Positions 24,845-33,259 of a stretch of DNA of 43,152 bases are shown in pieces; the stretch's first letter is position 1; each line of letters starts with the position of its first letter. Made by a program: the position numbers and the translations under genes. The notes beneath the pieces are model-generated. The model was not told the origin of the DNA, made no database searches, and worked only from the letters and a program-made list of their open reading frames with translations. The stretch is from an uncultured Acholeplasma sp. (GTDB taxonomy: Bacteria; Bacillota_I; Bacilli_A; Acholeplasmatales; Acholeplasmataceae), in assembly GCA_937868795.1 (NCBI GenBank), contig CALMNM010000019.1, positions 1 to 43,152 on the forward strand, given 5' to 3'.

Positions 24845-25348
24845 ATGAAGGAAATAATGAACAGCGAACAACTCTCTAGAACCTTAAAGCGAATGACTCA
24901 CGAGATCATCGAAAGACATAATGATCTTAAGGACATCGTTTTGGTGGGTATTATGAAAAAAGGTGTCCCTATCGCAGAGACTCTCAAAGAAAATATGAAA
25001 CGGTTTGCCGATATCGACATCCCTGTTTTTGCACTTGATATCCACGCATATCGTGATGACTTAGAAAAAAGAATTAGTCCCCCGAAACAAGAGCTTTCCA
25101 TTCATGAAAAGCATGTCATCTTAGTTGATGATGTTCTTTATACCGGTCGAAGCGTGCGTGCTGCGATGGATGCGTTATCCGATTACGGGAGACCAGAACA
25201 GATTGAACTCGCGATTGTGATTGATCGTGGGCATCGTGAACTACCGATACGTGCGGATTATATTGGGAAAAATATCCCAACGAGCAAGAATGAAAAAGTG
25301 ATTGTTGATTACGAAAAAAAATGCGTCTATCTTGAGGAAAATCGATGA
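24845..25348 (+). CDS. pyrR: Pyrimidine operon regulator / uracil phosphoribosyltransferase
   Basis: A 167-residue PyrR: an RNA-binding attenuation protein that senses UMP and also has the uracil phosphoribosyltransferase fold. The PRPP-binding motif VILVDDVLYTGRSVRAAMDAL and the family signature DRGHRELPIRADYIGKNIPTS are both intact. Two starts are possible: ATG 24845 after a weak GGTGA, and ATG 24857 after AAGGAA. No pyr biosynthetic genes adjoin it. Its target here is likely the attenuator before the divergent uraA. It overlaps the next gene by 4 bases. Confidence 0.95.
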   Translation: MKEIMNSEQLSRTLKRMTHEIIERHNDLKDIVLVGIMKKGVPIAETLKENMKRFADIDIPVFALDIHAYRDDLEKRISPPKQELSIHEKHVILVDDVLYTGRSVRAAMDALSDYGRPEQIELAIVIDRGHRELPIRADYIGKNIPTSKNEKVIVDYEKKCVYLEENR

Positions 25349-26508
25349 AAAAGACAATCTTAACCACGAACAGAATGATATTAACTCCGATTGAAGTAAG
25401 CGATGCAAAAGATATTTTTCATCACTTTACCGCGAAAATTGCCACCTTTACGTATCCCAAACCAGCATCGGTCATTGAAGACACGTTAAATTTTATTTAT
25501 TATTCTCTCAAACTAAGAGAAGAGGGTAAAGAAATAGTTTGGGTTGCCCGGATCAAAGAAACCAAAGAATTTGTCGGATGCATGGGTCTTCACCAAATGA
25601 ATACGAAAACACCCGAATTAGGCATCTGGATTCAAGAAGGTATGTTTGGCAAGCATCTGGGTTTAGAAGGTATGAGTGAAATCATCCTTTATGCCAGAAA
25701 ATATCTTCCCCACGATTATTTGGTTTATCCTGTGGACAAAAGGAATTTCGCGTCTCGAAATATACCTGAAACCCATGGAGGTATTATCAAAAAAGCTTAT
25801 CAAAAGATTAGCGCTTCAGGAAATCATTTAGACATCATTGAATATTGGATTTATCCTGAAACACCGACGGATTACCGATTTCCTACTATTTTATTCCAAG
25901 GAGATTCTATTACGGACTGTGGGAGAAAACGGCATGTGTTTTATGACTTAGGAAATGGTTATGTGAGTAAGATCATGCCTCAGTTACCCAATACAGTGAT
26001 CATCAATCGTGGCGTTAGTGGGGATCGCACCAATGAACTTTTACTTAGATGGCAAGACGATGTGATTCATATGCAACCTGATATCTTATCACTCCTCTGT
26101 GGCATCAATGATGTTTGGCACTATTTCAAGTGGAATAAGCCGACATCACCTAAGATCTTTGAAGACAATTACCGGAAATTGATTGAGTGGGTCAAACATG
26201 ACTTACCGAACACCCAAATGGTGTTGATTGAACCTTTTGGATATCCCATTGGTGAACTTCAACCCTCTTGGGAACCTCTAATTGAAACCTTACGACAGAT
26301 CGTTAAACGACTGTCTATTGAATATCAATTACCTCATATTCCGATGAATCAATATATGCAGGAGTGGAAGAAACAGTATCCGATGGAAGAGATACTTCCT
26401 GATGGTGTTCATCCCTCACCTCTCGGGCATGCACTTATGGCAAATGTCATCAAAAAAACGATGCGTCAACTGTTGATGGAGTACCAACTTCGTCAATGTC
26501 ATGAATAA
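25345..26508 (+). CDS. GNAT acetyltransferase fused to SGNH/GDSL hydrolase
   Basis: A 387-residue two-domain protein. Residues 1 to about 172 look like a RimJ/RimL-type GNAT N-acetyltransferase (LTTNRMILTPIEVSDA, ELGIWIQEGMFGKHLGLEG, VDKRNFASRNIPE). Residues about 178-380 are an SGNH hydrolase with all blocks: GDSITD (Ser188), G223 with SGD (225-227), GIND (Asn255) and DGVHP (Asp353, His356). The first domain may add an acyl group and the second remove an ester-linked one, but no substrate is known. No signal peptide, so it is cytoplasmic. It overlaps pyrR by 4 bases (ATGA). Confidence 0.9.
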   Translation: MKKTILTTNRMILTPIEVSDAKDIFHHFTAKIATFTYPKPASVIEDTLNFIYYSLKLREEGKEIVWVARIKETKEFVGCMGLHQMNTKTPELGIWIQEGMFGKHLGLEGMSEIILYARKYLPHDYLVYPVDKRNFASRNIPETHGGIIKKAYQKISASGNHLDIIEYWIYPETPTDYRFPTILFQGDSITDCGRKRHVFYDLGNGYVSKIMPQLPNTVIINRGVSGDRTNELLLRWQDDVIHMQPDILSLLCGINDVWHYFKWNKPTSPKIFEDNYRKLIEWVKHDLPNTQMVLIEPFGYPIGELQPSWEPLIETLRQIVKRLSIEYQLPHIPMNQYMQEWKKQYPMEEILPDGVHPSPLGHALMANVIKKTMRQLLMEYQLRQCHE

Positions 26509-26545
26509 ACACAAACTTTACCCTTAAACAAAGGAGTGTGACACC

Positions 26546-27052
26546 ATGCTAAGACCGAAAACCAAAGATGAATTGATCAAAATGAGTCAAGAAGGCTTTC
26601 GTATCATTCAACAGATGATCGAAGAATTACCAGCAAGAGAACGCGTGAAAACCTATCACACCAAAGAAAGAGATAAGAATTTAAGAGACATTCTTTTTCA
26701 CTTGCACGCGTGGCATAGACTTCTTTTGAAATGGTTTCAAATCGATGCTGAAGGAGGTCACCCTGTGTTGCCTGAACTGGGGTATACATGGGATCATCTT
26801 GATGAACTCAACCGTGAGTTTTGGCTTGAGGGACAACAACATCCCTTTATGGATGCCCTTGAACTCTTTGAAAATTCGCATCACACATGCATGGAATTCA
26901 TTCAATCACTGAGTGAAGAAGCGATCCTCACCCCTCATGCATTTAAGTTTTCTAAAAACCCTGTGATGGGTTTGCTCGATGGGTGTATGGCGGATCATTA
27001 CCATTGGGCGATTGAACAAATTAAGTTAAATCATCCGATAAATGGCGAGTGA
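26546..27052 (+). CDS. ClbS/DfsB family four-helix protein (DUF1706)
   Basis: A 168-residue protein matching the ClbS/DfsB (DUF1706) family: RPKTKDELIKMS at the start, KNLRDILFHLHAWHRLLLKWF, GYTWDHLDELN and a final DHYHWAIEQIK. ClbS itself protects against the genotoxin colibactin; most homologues have unknown roles, and no colibactin genes are here. Histidines in HLHAWH and HYHW could bind a metal, as in DinB-like bundles. AAAGGAG precedes the ATG. Stop is TGA, part of the terminator stem. Confidence 0.88.
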   Translation: MLRPKTKDELIKMSQEGFRIIQQMIEELPARERVKTYHTKERDKNLRDILFHLHAWHRLLLKWFQIDAEGGHPVLPELGYTWDHLDELNREFWLEGQQHPFMDALELFENSHHTCMEFIQSLSEEAILTPHAFKFSKNPVMGLLDGCMADHYHWAIEQIKLNHPINGE

Positions 27053-27068
27053 ATCACTCGCTTTTTTT
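27045..27068 (+). terminator. Terminator after the ClbS/DfsB-like gene
   Basis: GCGAGTG (27045-27051) pairs with CACTCGC (27055-27061), loop AAT, followed by seven T. It overlaps the stop codon. Confidence 0.88.
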
Positions 27069-27127
27069 ATCCTCCGTTTTTCCCTTCATTATCACAAAAA
27101 ATCGTTGATAAACCAGGGGAAAACTGT

Positions 27128-27156
27128 TGACAATTTTCATTGAATATAGTAATATG
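27128..27156 (+). promoter_or_regulatory. Promoter of rplM-rpsI
   Basis: Consensus TTGACA (27128-27133), 17-base spacer, TAATAT (27151-27156). A ~60-base leader follows; I see no clear L13-type leader structure in it. Confidence 0.8.
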
Positions 27157-27224
27157 ACATAGGTACATGTTTTATCCACGCATAGCCCTTAAATTCAAAT
27201 ACACGAATATAAGGAGAATATTGA

Positions 27225-27653
27225 ATGAAAACTTTTATGGCAAACGCACAAACGATCACTCGCAAGTGGTACGTTGTCGATGCAGAAGGCAAGACCTTGG
27301 GTCGCTTAGCGACACAAGTCGCATCCGTATTACGCGGTAAACATAAACCCACCTACACTCCTCATGTAGATTGTGGCGATTATGTCATCGTTGTTAATGC
27401 AGACAAAATTGAATTAACAGGTAGAAAATGGAATCAGAAGCTGTATTACACACATTCTGGTTACAACGGCGGTCTATATCAAACCGTAGCGAAAGACGTG
27501 ATGGCTAAATTTCCAACACGTATGGTTGAAAAAGCGATTGTTGGTATGTTACCACATACTCGTTTAGGTGAGCAAATGGCGAATAAATTATTCGTTTATG
27601 CAGGTCCTGAACACAAACATCAAGCACAGCAACCAGAAACATTGGAGGTATAA
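27225..27653 (+). CDS. rplM: 50S ribosomal protein L13
   Basis: A 142-residue uL13, an early-assembly protein of the large subunit. Family segments include [52 protein letters not shown] and [16 protein letters not shown] lies 8 bases upstream of the ATG. rpsI follows within seven bases, the universal L13-S9 pair. Unlike B. subtilis, the pair is separated from ecfA-ecfT-truA. Confidence 0.97.
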   Translation: MKTFMANAQTITRKWYVVDAEGKTLGRLATQVASVLRGKHKPTYTPHVDCGDYVIVVNADKIELTGRKWNQKLYYTHSGYNGGLYQTVAKDVMAKFPTRMVEKAIVGMLPHTRLGEQMANKLFVYAGPEHKHQAQQPETLEV

Positions 27654-27659
27654 TGCATC

Positions 27660-28058
27660 ATGGCAAAAGAAAAAGTACAGTTCTTAGGCACCGGTCGTCG
27701 TAAGAGTTCAGTTGCAAGAGTGATTCTCACTCACGGAAAAGGTCTATTTTTGATCAATGGACGTGAATTTGAAGAATACATTCCATCAGCAGCCGTTCGT
27801 TTAGACGTTTTACAACCATTAACCTTAACCGAAACTGAAGGTAAATTTGACATCAGCGTCAATGTTTACGGTGGTGGTCTTTCTGGACAAGCAGGAGCAA
27901 TCCGTTTAGGAATTACTCGTGCCCTCATGGAAGTCAACCCTGAACTTCGTGCTACCTTGAAACCTGCAGGACTCGTAACACGCGATCCACGTTCTAAGGA
28001 ACGTAAGAAGTATGGTTTGAAGAAAGCAAGAAGAGCATCCCAGTTCTCCAAGCGTTAA
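27660..28058 (+). CDS. rpsI: 30S ribosomal protein S9
   Basis: A 132-residue uS9 whose C-terminal tail reaches the P-site tRNA. Typical segments are [13 protein letters not shown] at the start, [19 protein letters not shown], and the basic end [17 protein letters not shown] with the invariant terminal SKR. GGAGGT (27644-27649) is its RBS, overlapping the end of rplM. Confidence 0.97.
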   Translation: MAKEKVQFLGTGRRKSSVARVILTHGKGLFLINGREFEEYIPSAAVRLDVLQPLTLTETEGKFDISVNVYGGGLSGQAGAIRLGITRALMEVNPELRATLKPAGLVTRDPRSKERKKYGLKKARRASQFSKR

Positions 28059-28065
28059 TTCATAT

Positions 28066-28094
28066 GGGACCTTTATGGTCCCTTTCTTTTTTCA
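28066..28094 (+). terminator. Terminator after rpsI
   Basis: GGGACC (28066-28071) pairs with GGTCCC (28077-28082), five-base loop, then TTTCTTTTTT. Confidence 0.85.
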
Positions 28095-28099
28095 TCTCG

Positions 28100-28108
28100 T
28101 GTTATAAT
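28100..28108 (+). promoter_or_regulatory. Extended -10 box for the MFS transporter unit
   Basis: TG-t-TATAAT at 28100-28108. No convincing -35. AGGTGA (28119-28124) is the RBS for the ATG at 28130. Confidence 0.55.
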
Positions 28109-28129
28109 AATGACGTATAGGTGAAAGTG

Positions 28130-29731
28130 ATGAAACTTAACTACAAACGGACGTTTTATGTTGGCTTAATTTTTTTCATTATTTCTTTGTTTTGGCAAAC
28201 CTATGACATGCTCATCGCACGGACTTTGATTGATAAGTATGGACTCAATCAAACATGGTCAGGCATTGTGATGGCAGCTGACAACATCATGGCGGTAATT
28301 TTACTGCCACTTTTTGGTGCACTATCCGATAAAAGTAACGCTAAGTTAGGACGCAGAACCCCCTACATTATTTTTGGTACTATTTTATCAGCCTTCGCCT
28401 TCATGGCGTTAGCCTATACCGATTATGTTCAAACGTTGAAAATTCAAGCCACTGACATCATCGAACATCATTATGATGTCGCGTTTGCCGATGAGATTGA
28501 TGATTCAGAACGCAGTCATTGGTATATCGTCATCGAAAACATGGAAGAAGAACGTGATTTAGCGTATGATTTAGGCATGATTAGTGGTAAAAAATTGACG
28601 GAATGGGAAGAAACCATTCGCGATCCTATGGTAACGATTTTAGAAGCGAATGGTGAGTATTTAAACAATCGTGATTTATCAACCGTCAAAGATCTTTATT
28701 ACAAGTATTTAAGTGAGCGTGCTTGGGAAGTCACTTCGAGTGATCCCACAAACCTCTTTATTTTTTCAGGGATTTTGTTCGTTGCTTTAGTCTCTATGGC
28801 GATCTTTAGATCTCCTGCTGTTGCCTTGATGCCTGATATCACGGTGAAACCTTTACGCTCGAAAGCCAATGCTGTGATCACCTTCATGGGAGCCTTTGGG
28901 GGAATCATTGCCGTATATGTCATTATGTTATCAGGATTAAATAAGCATGCTTATGATCATCACGCAGCTGTATATATCATCATAGGCATACTGATGCTTA
29001 TTGTTCTAGGGATTTTCTTGTGGAAAGTCGATGAACCTAAATGGGTCAAGGAAAAGCGTGAACTCGATAAGAAATATGAGTTAACGACTGATGAATCCAC
29101 GATGCAAAAACAAACCTTAAAGACGATGACGTACAAACGTCGAATCTCTTTATACTTTATGCTTGCTTCAGTGTTCCTGCTTTTTATGGGATACAATGCG
29201 GTGATGAGTAAAATTGCGGATTATCTTCCCAAAGTACTTAACCTTAACTTCTTTGATTACCAATTTATTATCGCGCAAGGGGTTGTCATTGCGTGTATTC
29301 TTCCCATTGGGATTTTGTCCATGATCATGGGGAGAAAACGAACGATTCAAGTGGGGATGATCATGATGTTTATCGCGATGGCCTCTGGTGCGAACCTGTC
29401 AGAAGGGCAACCCTGGGTGACTGCAGGGATTATTGCCCTTGCGGGTCTGGGCTGGACGATGATTGGGATTAACACCTATGTCATGGTTGTCGAATTATCA
29501 CGTGGCTACGATGTAGGACGCTATACGGGTTATTATTATGCAGCATCAATGTCTGCACAAATCGTCACCCCCATTTTATCGGGATATTTGATGGATGGTT
29601 TTGGACGTTTAATTTTATTCCCTTACGCAGCCGTTTTTATCGCCATCTCGTTTATTACGATGATCTTTGTTAAAAAAGGTGAAATCAAGTTTAAAGGTTC
29701 TTGGAAAGACGCCCTAAAGGAAGTGGAGTAA
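28130..29731 (+). CDS. MFS transporter, SLC45/GPH-like, with extracellular insertion
   Basis: A 533-residue major facilitator with about 12 helices. The cytoplasmic loop between helices 2 and 3 has SDKSNAKLGRRTPYI, and helix 4 has RSPAVALMPDITVKPLRSKANAV, features of SLC45/GPH-like sugar carriers. Between helix 3 and helix 4 (about residues 100-205) lies a ~105-residue acidic, soluble insertion that should face outside. Substrate unknown; sugar is inferred. The ATG at 28130 follows AGGTGA; a GTG at 28121 overlaps that RBS. It is followed one base later by the kinase-like gene. Confidence 0.85.
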   Translation: MKLNYKRTFYVGLIFFIISLFWQTYDMLIARTLIDKYGLNQTWSGIVMAADNIMAVILLPLFGALSDKSNAKLGRRTPYIIFGTILSAFAFMALAYTDYVQTLKIQATDIIEHHYDVAFADEIDDSERSHWYIVIENMEEERDLAYDLGMISGKKLTEWEETIRDPMVTILEANGEYLNNRDLSTVKDLYYKYLSERAWEVTSSDPTNLFIFSGILFVALVSMAIFRSPAVALMPDITVKPLRSKANAVITFMGAFGGIIAVYVIMLSGLNKHAYDHHAAVYIIIGILMLIVLGIFLWKVDEPKWVKEKRELDKKYELTTDESTMQKQTLKTMTYKRRISLYFMLASVFLLFMGYNAVMSKIADYLPKVLNLNFFDYQFIIAQGVVIACILPIGILSMIMGRKRTIQVGMIMMFIAMASGANLSEGQPWVTAGIIALAGLGWTMIGINTYVMVVELSRGYDVGRYTGYYYAASMSAQIVTPILSGYLMDGFGRLILFPYAAVFIAISFITMIFVKKGEIKFKGSWKDALKEVE

Positions 29732-29732
29732 C

Positions 29733-30260
29733 ATGAAAATTTCAATTATAGGACATTCAAGTTCAGGTAAATCGACATTTGCCAAAAGAATCGCTCAGGT
29801 GTATCAAGCACCCGTTTTACATATTGATAAAATCTTTTTCGCCCCTAATTGGGTGGAAAGAGATCGTGAGGTTGTTGAGGGAGAGATTCGAGATTTCATG
29901 AATCAAGATGCCTGGATTATTGATGGGTTTTATCGTCGTTTAGCTACCGAACGTTTTGATCAAGCCGATCAACTTTTCATCTTTGATTTTAATCGTTTTA
30001 AATGTCTTTATGGGGCGATTGTTCGTCGACTAAAATATCATAATCAAAATCGTGATTCCGTCTGTGATGGGTGTAAAGAAAGACTTAACCCGAGCTTTGT
30101 CTGGTGGATTTTATTTGAAGGACGTAATAAAGCATCACGACTTAAATTGAAACAGATGAAGGAAACGTATCAAGATAAGGCCATTATCTTCAAAAATCGG
30201 AAGCAAGTGAATGACTATTTAACTAAGATGGGCTATAAGGGTCCACTCAATTATGAGTAA
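29733..30260 (+). CDS. P-loop adenylate kinase-like / FlaR-type protein
   Basis: A 175-residue P-loop NTPase: Walker A is GHSSSGKST (residues 7-15), followed by LHIDKIFFAPNW, then WIIDGFYRR and a FIFDFNR strand. This pattern fits the adenylate-kinase-like group annotated as topology modulation protein (FlaR). A small-molecule kinase is the safest call; substrate unknown. The ATG is one base after the transporter stop, with GGAG upstream, so the two are co-transcribed. Two cysteines (CDGC) near residue 110 could bind metal but no second pair is present. Confidence 0.8.
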   Translation: MKISIIGHSSSGKSTFAKRIAQVYQAPVLHIDKIFFAPNWVERDREVVEGEIRDFMNQDAWIIDGFYRRLATERFDQADQLFIFDFNRFKCLYGAIVRRLKYHNQNRDSVCDGCKERLNPSFVWWILFEGRNKASRLKLKQMKETYQDKAIIFKNRKQVNDYLTKMGYKGPLNYE

Positions 30261-30283
30261 TTCTTTCATAATTACACTTTTTG
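30249..30283 (+). terminator. Weak AT-rich terminator-like hairpin
   Basis: AATTATGA (30249-30256) pairs with TCATAATT (30266-30273), with a T run at 30278-30282. It is AT-only apart from one pair, so efficiency is doubtful. Confidence 0.4.
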
Positions 30284-30312
30284 TTGTTAAACAAGGGTGA
30301 TTATTGTATAAT
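30284..30312 (+). promoter_or_regulatory. Promoter of gltX
   Basis: TTGTTA (30284-30289), 17-base spacer, TATAAT (30307-30312). Confidence 0.75.
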
Positions 30313-30340
30313 CAATAGTGCATGCAAGGATGGGATATTG

Positions 30341-31684
30341 ATGAATCAAGTACGCGTAAGATACGCACCAAGTCCAACTGGACAACTTCATATTGGTAAT
30401 GCACGAAGCGCATTATTTAATTATCTCTTCGCACGTCATTTTGGCGGCGATTTTATTGTTCGAATCGAGGATACTGACGTTTTAAGAAATGTCGTAGGTG
30501 GTGAAGAATCACAGTTATCAAATCTTCGTTGGCTCGGACTCGATTGGGATGAATCCCCTGATAAAGGCGGACCTTTTGGTCCGTATCGTCAACTTGAACG
30601 CCTAGAGACGTACCAACAGTATGCTCAAGAACTTTTAGACAAAGGTTTAGCCTATAAAGAGTTCCGTGAAAACTCTGATAAATACGCCGTCAGATTTAAA
30701 GTACCTCAAGATCAAGAGATTGTCTTTAAAGACATCGTTAGGGGTGAACTCAGATTTCACTCCAAAGAAGTTGAAGACTGGGTGATGATTAAAGATAACG
30801 GTATTCCTACCTATAATTTTGCGGTGGTCATCGATGATCATCTCATGAAGATTACCCACGTACTTCGCGGTGAAGAACATATCACGAATACTCCAAAGCA
30901 AGTCTTGATCTATCGTGCGTTTGGTTGGGATGTTCCCGAATTTGGACATATGACGATCATCGTCAATGAGCAAAAGAAGAAACTCTCCAAGAGAGATAAG
31001 AATGTCATTCAGTTTATTAAAGAGTATCAGGAGATGGGATATTTACCGGAAGCGATGTTTAACTTCATTTCACTTCTCGGTTGGTCCCCATCAACGAATG
31101 AAGAAATCTTAACGAAAGAACAAATTATCGAACAATTTGATCCAGCACGCTTGAACAAGGCTCCTGCGATGTTTGATAAAGATAAGCTTGCGTATATCAA
31201 TAGTCGCTATATCAAGAAACTCTCGGTGGATGAACTCGCAGAAAAGAGCCGTCCATTCTTAGAAAAAGCGGGAATACCCATTCCAGATGAAGCATGGTTA
31301 AAACTCTTGGTGGGTATTTTACAAGACCGGATGAGTTATATTGGACAGATCGTTGATTTATATAGAGCGTTCTTCCATGATGAGTTTCATATTGAAACAG
31401 AAGCGTATCAATTCTTAATCGATAATCAATCAGCCATGCTTTTAGAAACGTTTGCACAAAAAATGGTGGATCACCCCTTTACAGCAGAGACCATCGAAAC
31501 ACTCATCAAAGAAACCAGTGTTCAAACCCAGATTAAAGGAAAACCTTTATTCATGGGATTAAGAATTGCCACGACAGGAGATATGCATGGCCCAAGCTTA
31601 CCTATCTCTTTAGCATTACTTGGAAAAGAGCGGGTTATCTCTCGCTTAAAACAAACGATAAAACAACTCAGAGGTGAATCATGA
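30341..31684 (+). CDS. gltX: Glutamyl-tRNA synthetase, compact form
   Basis: A 447-residue class I synthetase. APSPTGQLHIGNARSA at the N-terminus contains HIGN, and KLSKR is at residues 214-218. It charges tRNA-Glu (and perhaps tRNA-Gln where Gln-tRNA is made by transamidation). About 30 residues are missing between AYK and VRFKV compared with the E. coli enzyme, the region that carries its zinc motif. The start is ATG 30341, after AAGGATGGGAT; an upstream in-frame start overlaps the promoter. It overlaps the next lipoprotein gene by 4 bases. Confidence 0.95.
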   Translation: MNQVRVRYAPSPTGQLHIGNARSALFNYLFARHFGGDFIVRIEDTDVLRNVVGGEESQLSNLRWLGLDWDESPDKGGPFGPYRQLERLETYQQYAQELLDKGLAYKEFRENSDKYAVRFKVPQDQEIVFKDIVRGELRFHSKEVEDWVMIKDNGIPTYNFAVVIDDHLMKITHVLRGEEHITNTPKQVLIYRAFGWDVPEFGHMTIIVNEQKKKLSKRDKNVIQFIKEYQEMGYLPEAMFNFISLLGWSPSTNEEILTKEQIIEQFDPARLNKAPAMFDKDKLAYINSRYIKKLSVDELAEKSRPFLEKAGIPIPDEAWLKLLVGILQDRMSYIGQIVDLYRAFFHDEFHIETEAYQFLIDNQSAMLLETFAQKMVDHPFTAETIETLIKETSVQTQIKGKPLFMGLRIATTGDMHGPSLPISLALLGKERVISRLKQTIKQLRGES

Positions 31685-33222
31685 AACGACTGATCTTAAC
31701 CCTATCCTTACTCTTCTTTGGCGTTTTTCTAACAGCATGCCAAGGAGATCAACTTGATATTGAAGTGACATTTTCTGAATTTGATGTGACCTTGACCTCC
31801 GTGACATTCACTGCAGAAGTCAGTGATCCAGATGAACAGATTACAGGAAAATTGACGGTAAGTATTTTTGATGGTTCAGGTACACTGAAACATACGCAAG
31901 ATGTCAATTCGACCGATGAACTCGTGGATTATACCGTGGGATCACTCGATAATGCACTTACCTATACCATTAAGATTTATGCAACCGTGGGTCGTGATTA
32001 CTTAGTGATTGGTGAAAAAACATTCCAACTCGCTTCAGCTGCGACCGTCTACATCACTACTCCTGAAGAATTTATGTCCATGAGTAATAATCGTTCAGGA
32101 AACTATGTTTTATCAAACGACATCGATTTTACAGGGATTACCTTCAATACCCCCTTCACTTCAGCCTTCTCAGGCACATTTGATGGTCGTGGATTCAAAT
32201 TGATGAATATCACATTTGAGAAGATCAGCCAATATACAGGTGTCTTTGGTTACGTGTCAGGTGGTTATGTGAAAGATGTCACCTTTGAAAATGTTCAGAT
32301 CGGAACACTGGATACACCACTCACCTTCGCAACATCCTCACGTGTGGGTATCGTCTCTGGTTATGTCTCATCATCAACTGGTAAATTTGAAAACATTACC
32401 GTGAAAGATAGCGTGATTTATTACAGTTCATCTTCAACCATTCAAGCCTATGTTGGTGGACTCTTCGGTGAGTTTAAAGGATCACTTGAAGGAGCAACGT
32501 TAGATAACGTGACTGTCATGTTGACCGCAACCTCTTATGGTCGTGTTCGCGTGGGTGGTGCCGTAGGTCTTCTTGGCGAAGATGCTAAGTTTAAAAATGT
32601 GAATTCGAATGCCGACGTGTCTGTTACCTTCGCAGGCGTTGAGCTTAAAGACCGCGATATCAATGTGAATGTCGGTGGTATTATCGGTTACCACAATGCA
32701 AGAAACGTGAACCGTTCAGTTGAAAATCTATTCTCTATGGGAAATATCGAAGTTACTCTTGACTATGGAACAACGGATACAACAACAAAAGGAAATTACT
32801 CCCTTTATGTGGGTGGAATTGCGGGTATTGCCTATAGCAATGTCCACAACGCACTCTATGGAGGCTCGATTGCCGTGGATCATCAAAAAAATGCCAATGA
32901 AGAAGATGTCAATAAGAATTTCTTCGTCGGTGGACTCTTTGGATTCTATGGATCGAATAAAGCAAGTACGTTCCTCGTCCGCTACTCTGATGGAGCAACC
33001 ATCGAGATCAACGTGTCCGATGATGTCGTCTTGAATGCATCTCAAGTCTTTGGAGGACTGAATTCATCAGTCGTACAAAGTGCAGGTGTTCATGGAGACT
33101 TAAGTTTGATGATCAATTCTGTAGAAGAAAGTGGAAATGATGTCGTGACGACAATCAATTCACTTGTTGATTATTTCGAAAGTGATTTTGTTCAAGAAGC
33201 ATTTGATTCACTCGTTGGATAA
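31681..33222 (+). CDS. Surface lipoprotein with GLUG-type repeats
   Basis: A 513-residue lipoprotein: lipobox L-T-A-C with Cys20. An N-terminal Ig/FN3-like region (residues 25-120) is followed by a right-handed beta-helix-like segment with repeated VGG-hydrophobic-G motifs (VGGLFG, VGGAVGLLG, VGGIIGYHN, VGGIAGIAY, VGGLFGFYG), typical of GLUG repeats seen in surface adhesins and peptidases. No enzyme motif is visible. The start overlaps the gltX stop (ATGA), so this surface protein is co-transcribed with a housekeeping synthetase. Confidence 0.85.
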   Translation: MKRLILTLSLLFFGVFLTACQGDQLDIEVTFSEFDVTLTSVTFTAEVSDPDEQITGKLTVSIFDGSGTLKHTQDVNSTDELVDYTVGSLDNALTYTIKIYATVGRDYLVIGEKTFQLASAATVYITTPEEFMSMSNNRSGNYVLSNDIDFTGITFNTPFTSAFSGTFDGRGFKLMNITFEKISQYTGVFGYVSGGYVKDVTFENVQIGTLDTPLTFATSSRVGIVSGYVSSSTGKFENITVKDSVIYYSSSSTIQAYVGGLFGEFKGSLEGATLDNVTVMLTATSYGRVRVGGAVGLLGEDAKFKNVNSNADVSVTFAGVELKDRDINVNVGGIIGYHNARNVNRSVENLFSMGNIEVTLDYGTTDTTTKGNYSLYVGGIAGIAYSNVHNALYGGSIAVDHQKNANEEDVNKNFFVGGLFGFYGSNKASTFLVRYSDGATIEINVSDDVVLNASQVFGGLNSSVVQSAGVHGDLSLMINSVEESGNDVVTTINSLVDYFESDFVQEAFDSLVG

Positions 33223-33223
33223 T

Positions 33224-33259
33224 AAAAAAATGTCGCGGTTGTCGCGACATTTCTTTTTT
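33224..33259. terminator. Bidirectional terminator between GLUG lipoprotein and DUF2202 gene
   Basis: ATGTCGCG (33230-33237) pairs with CGCGACAT (33243-33250), five-base loop, flanked by A7 upstream and a T-rich tract downstream. Confidence 0.9.

Noticed and set aside
27157-27224. L13 autoregulatory leader
   Set aside because: The leader before rplM shows no convincing conserved helix; only promoter and RBS are supported.
32100-33000. DNA repeat array or CRISPR
   Set aside because: The periodicity is at protein level (GLUG-type VGG motifs) within a lipoprotein; DNA spacing and sequence are irregular.
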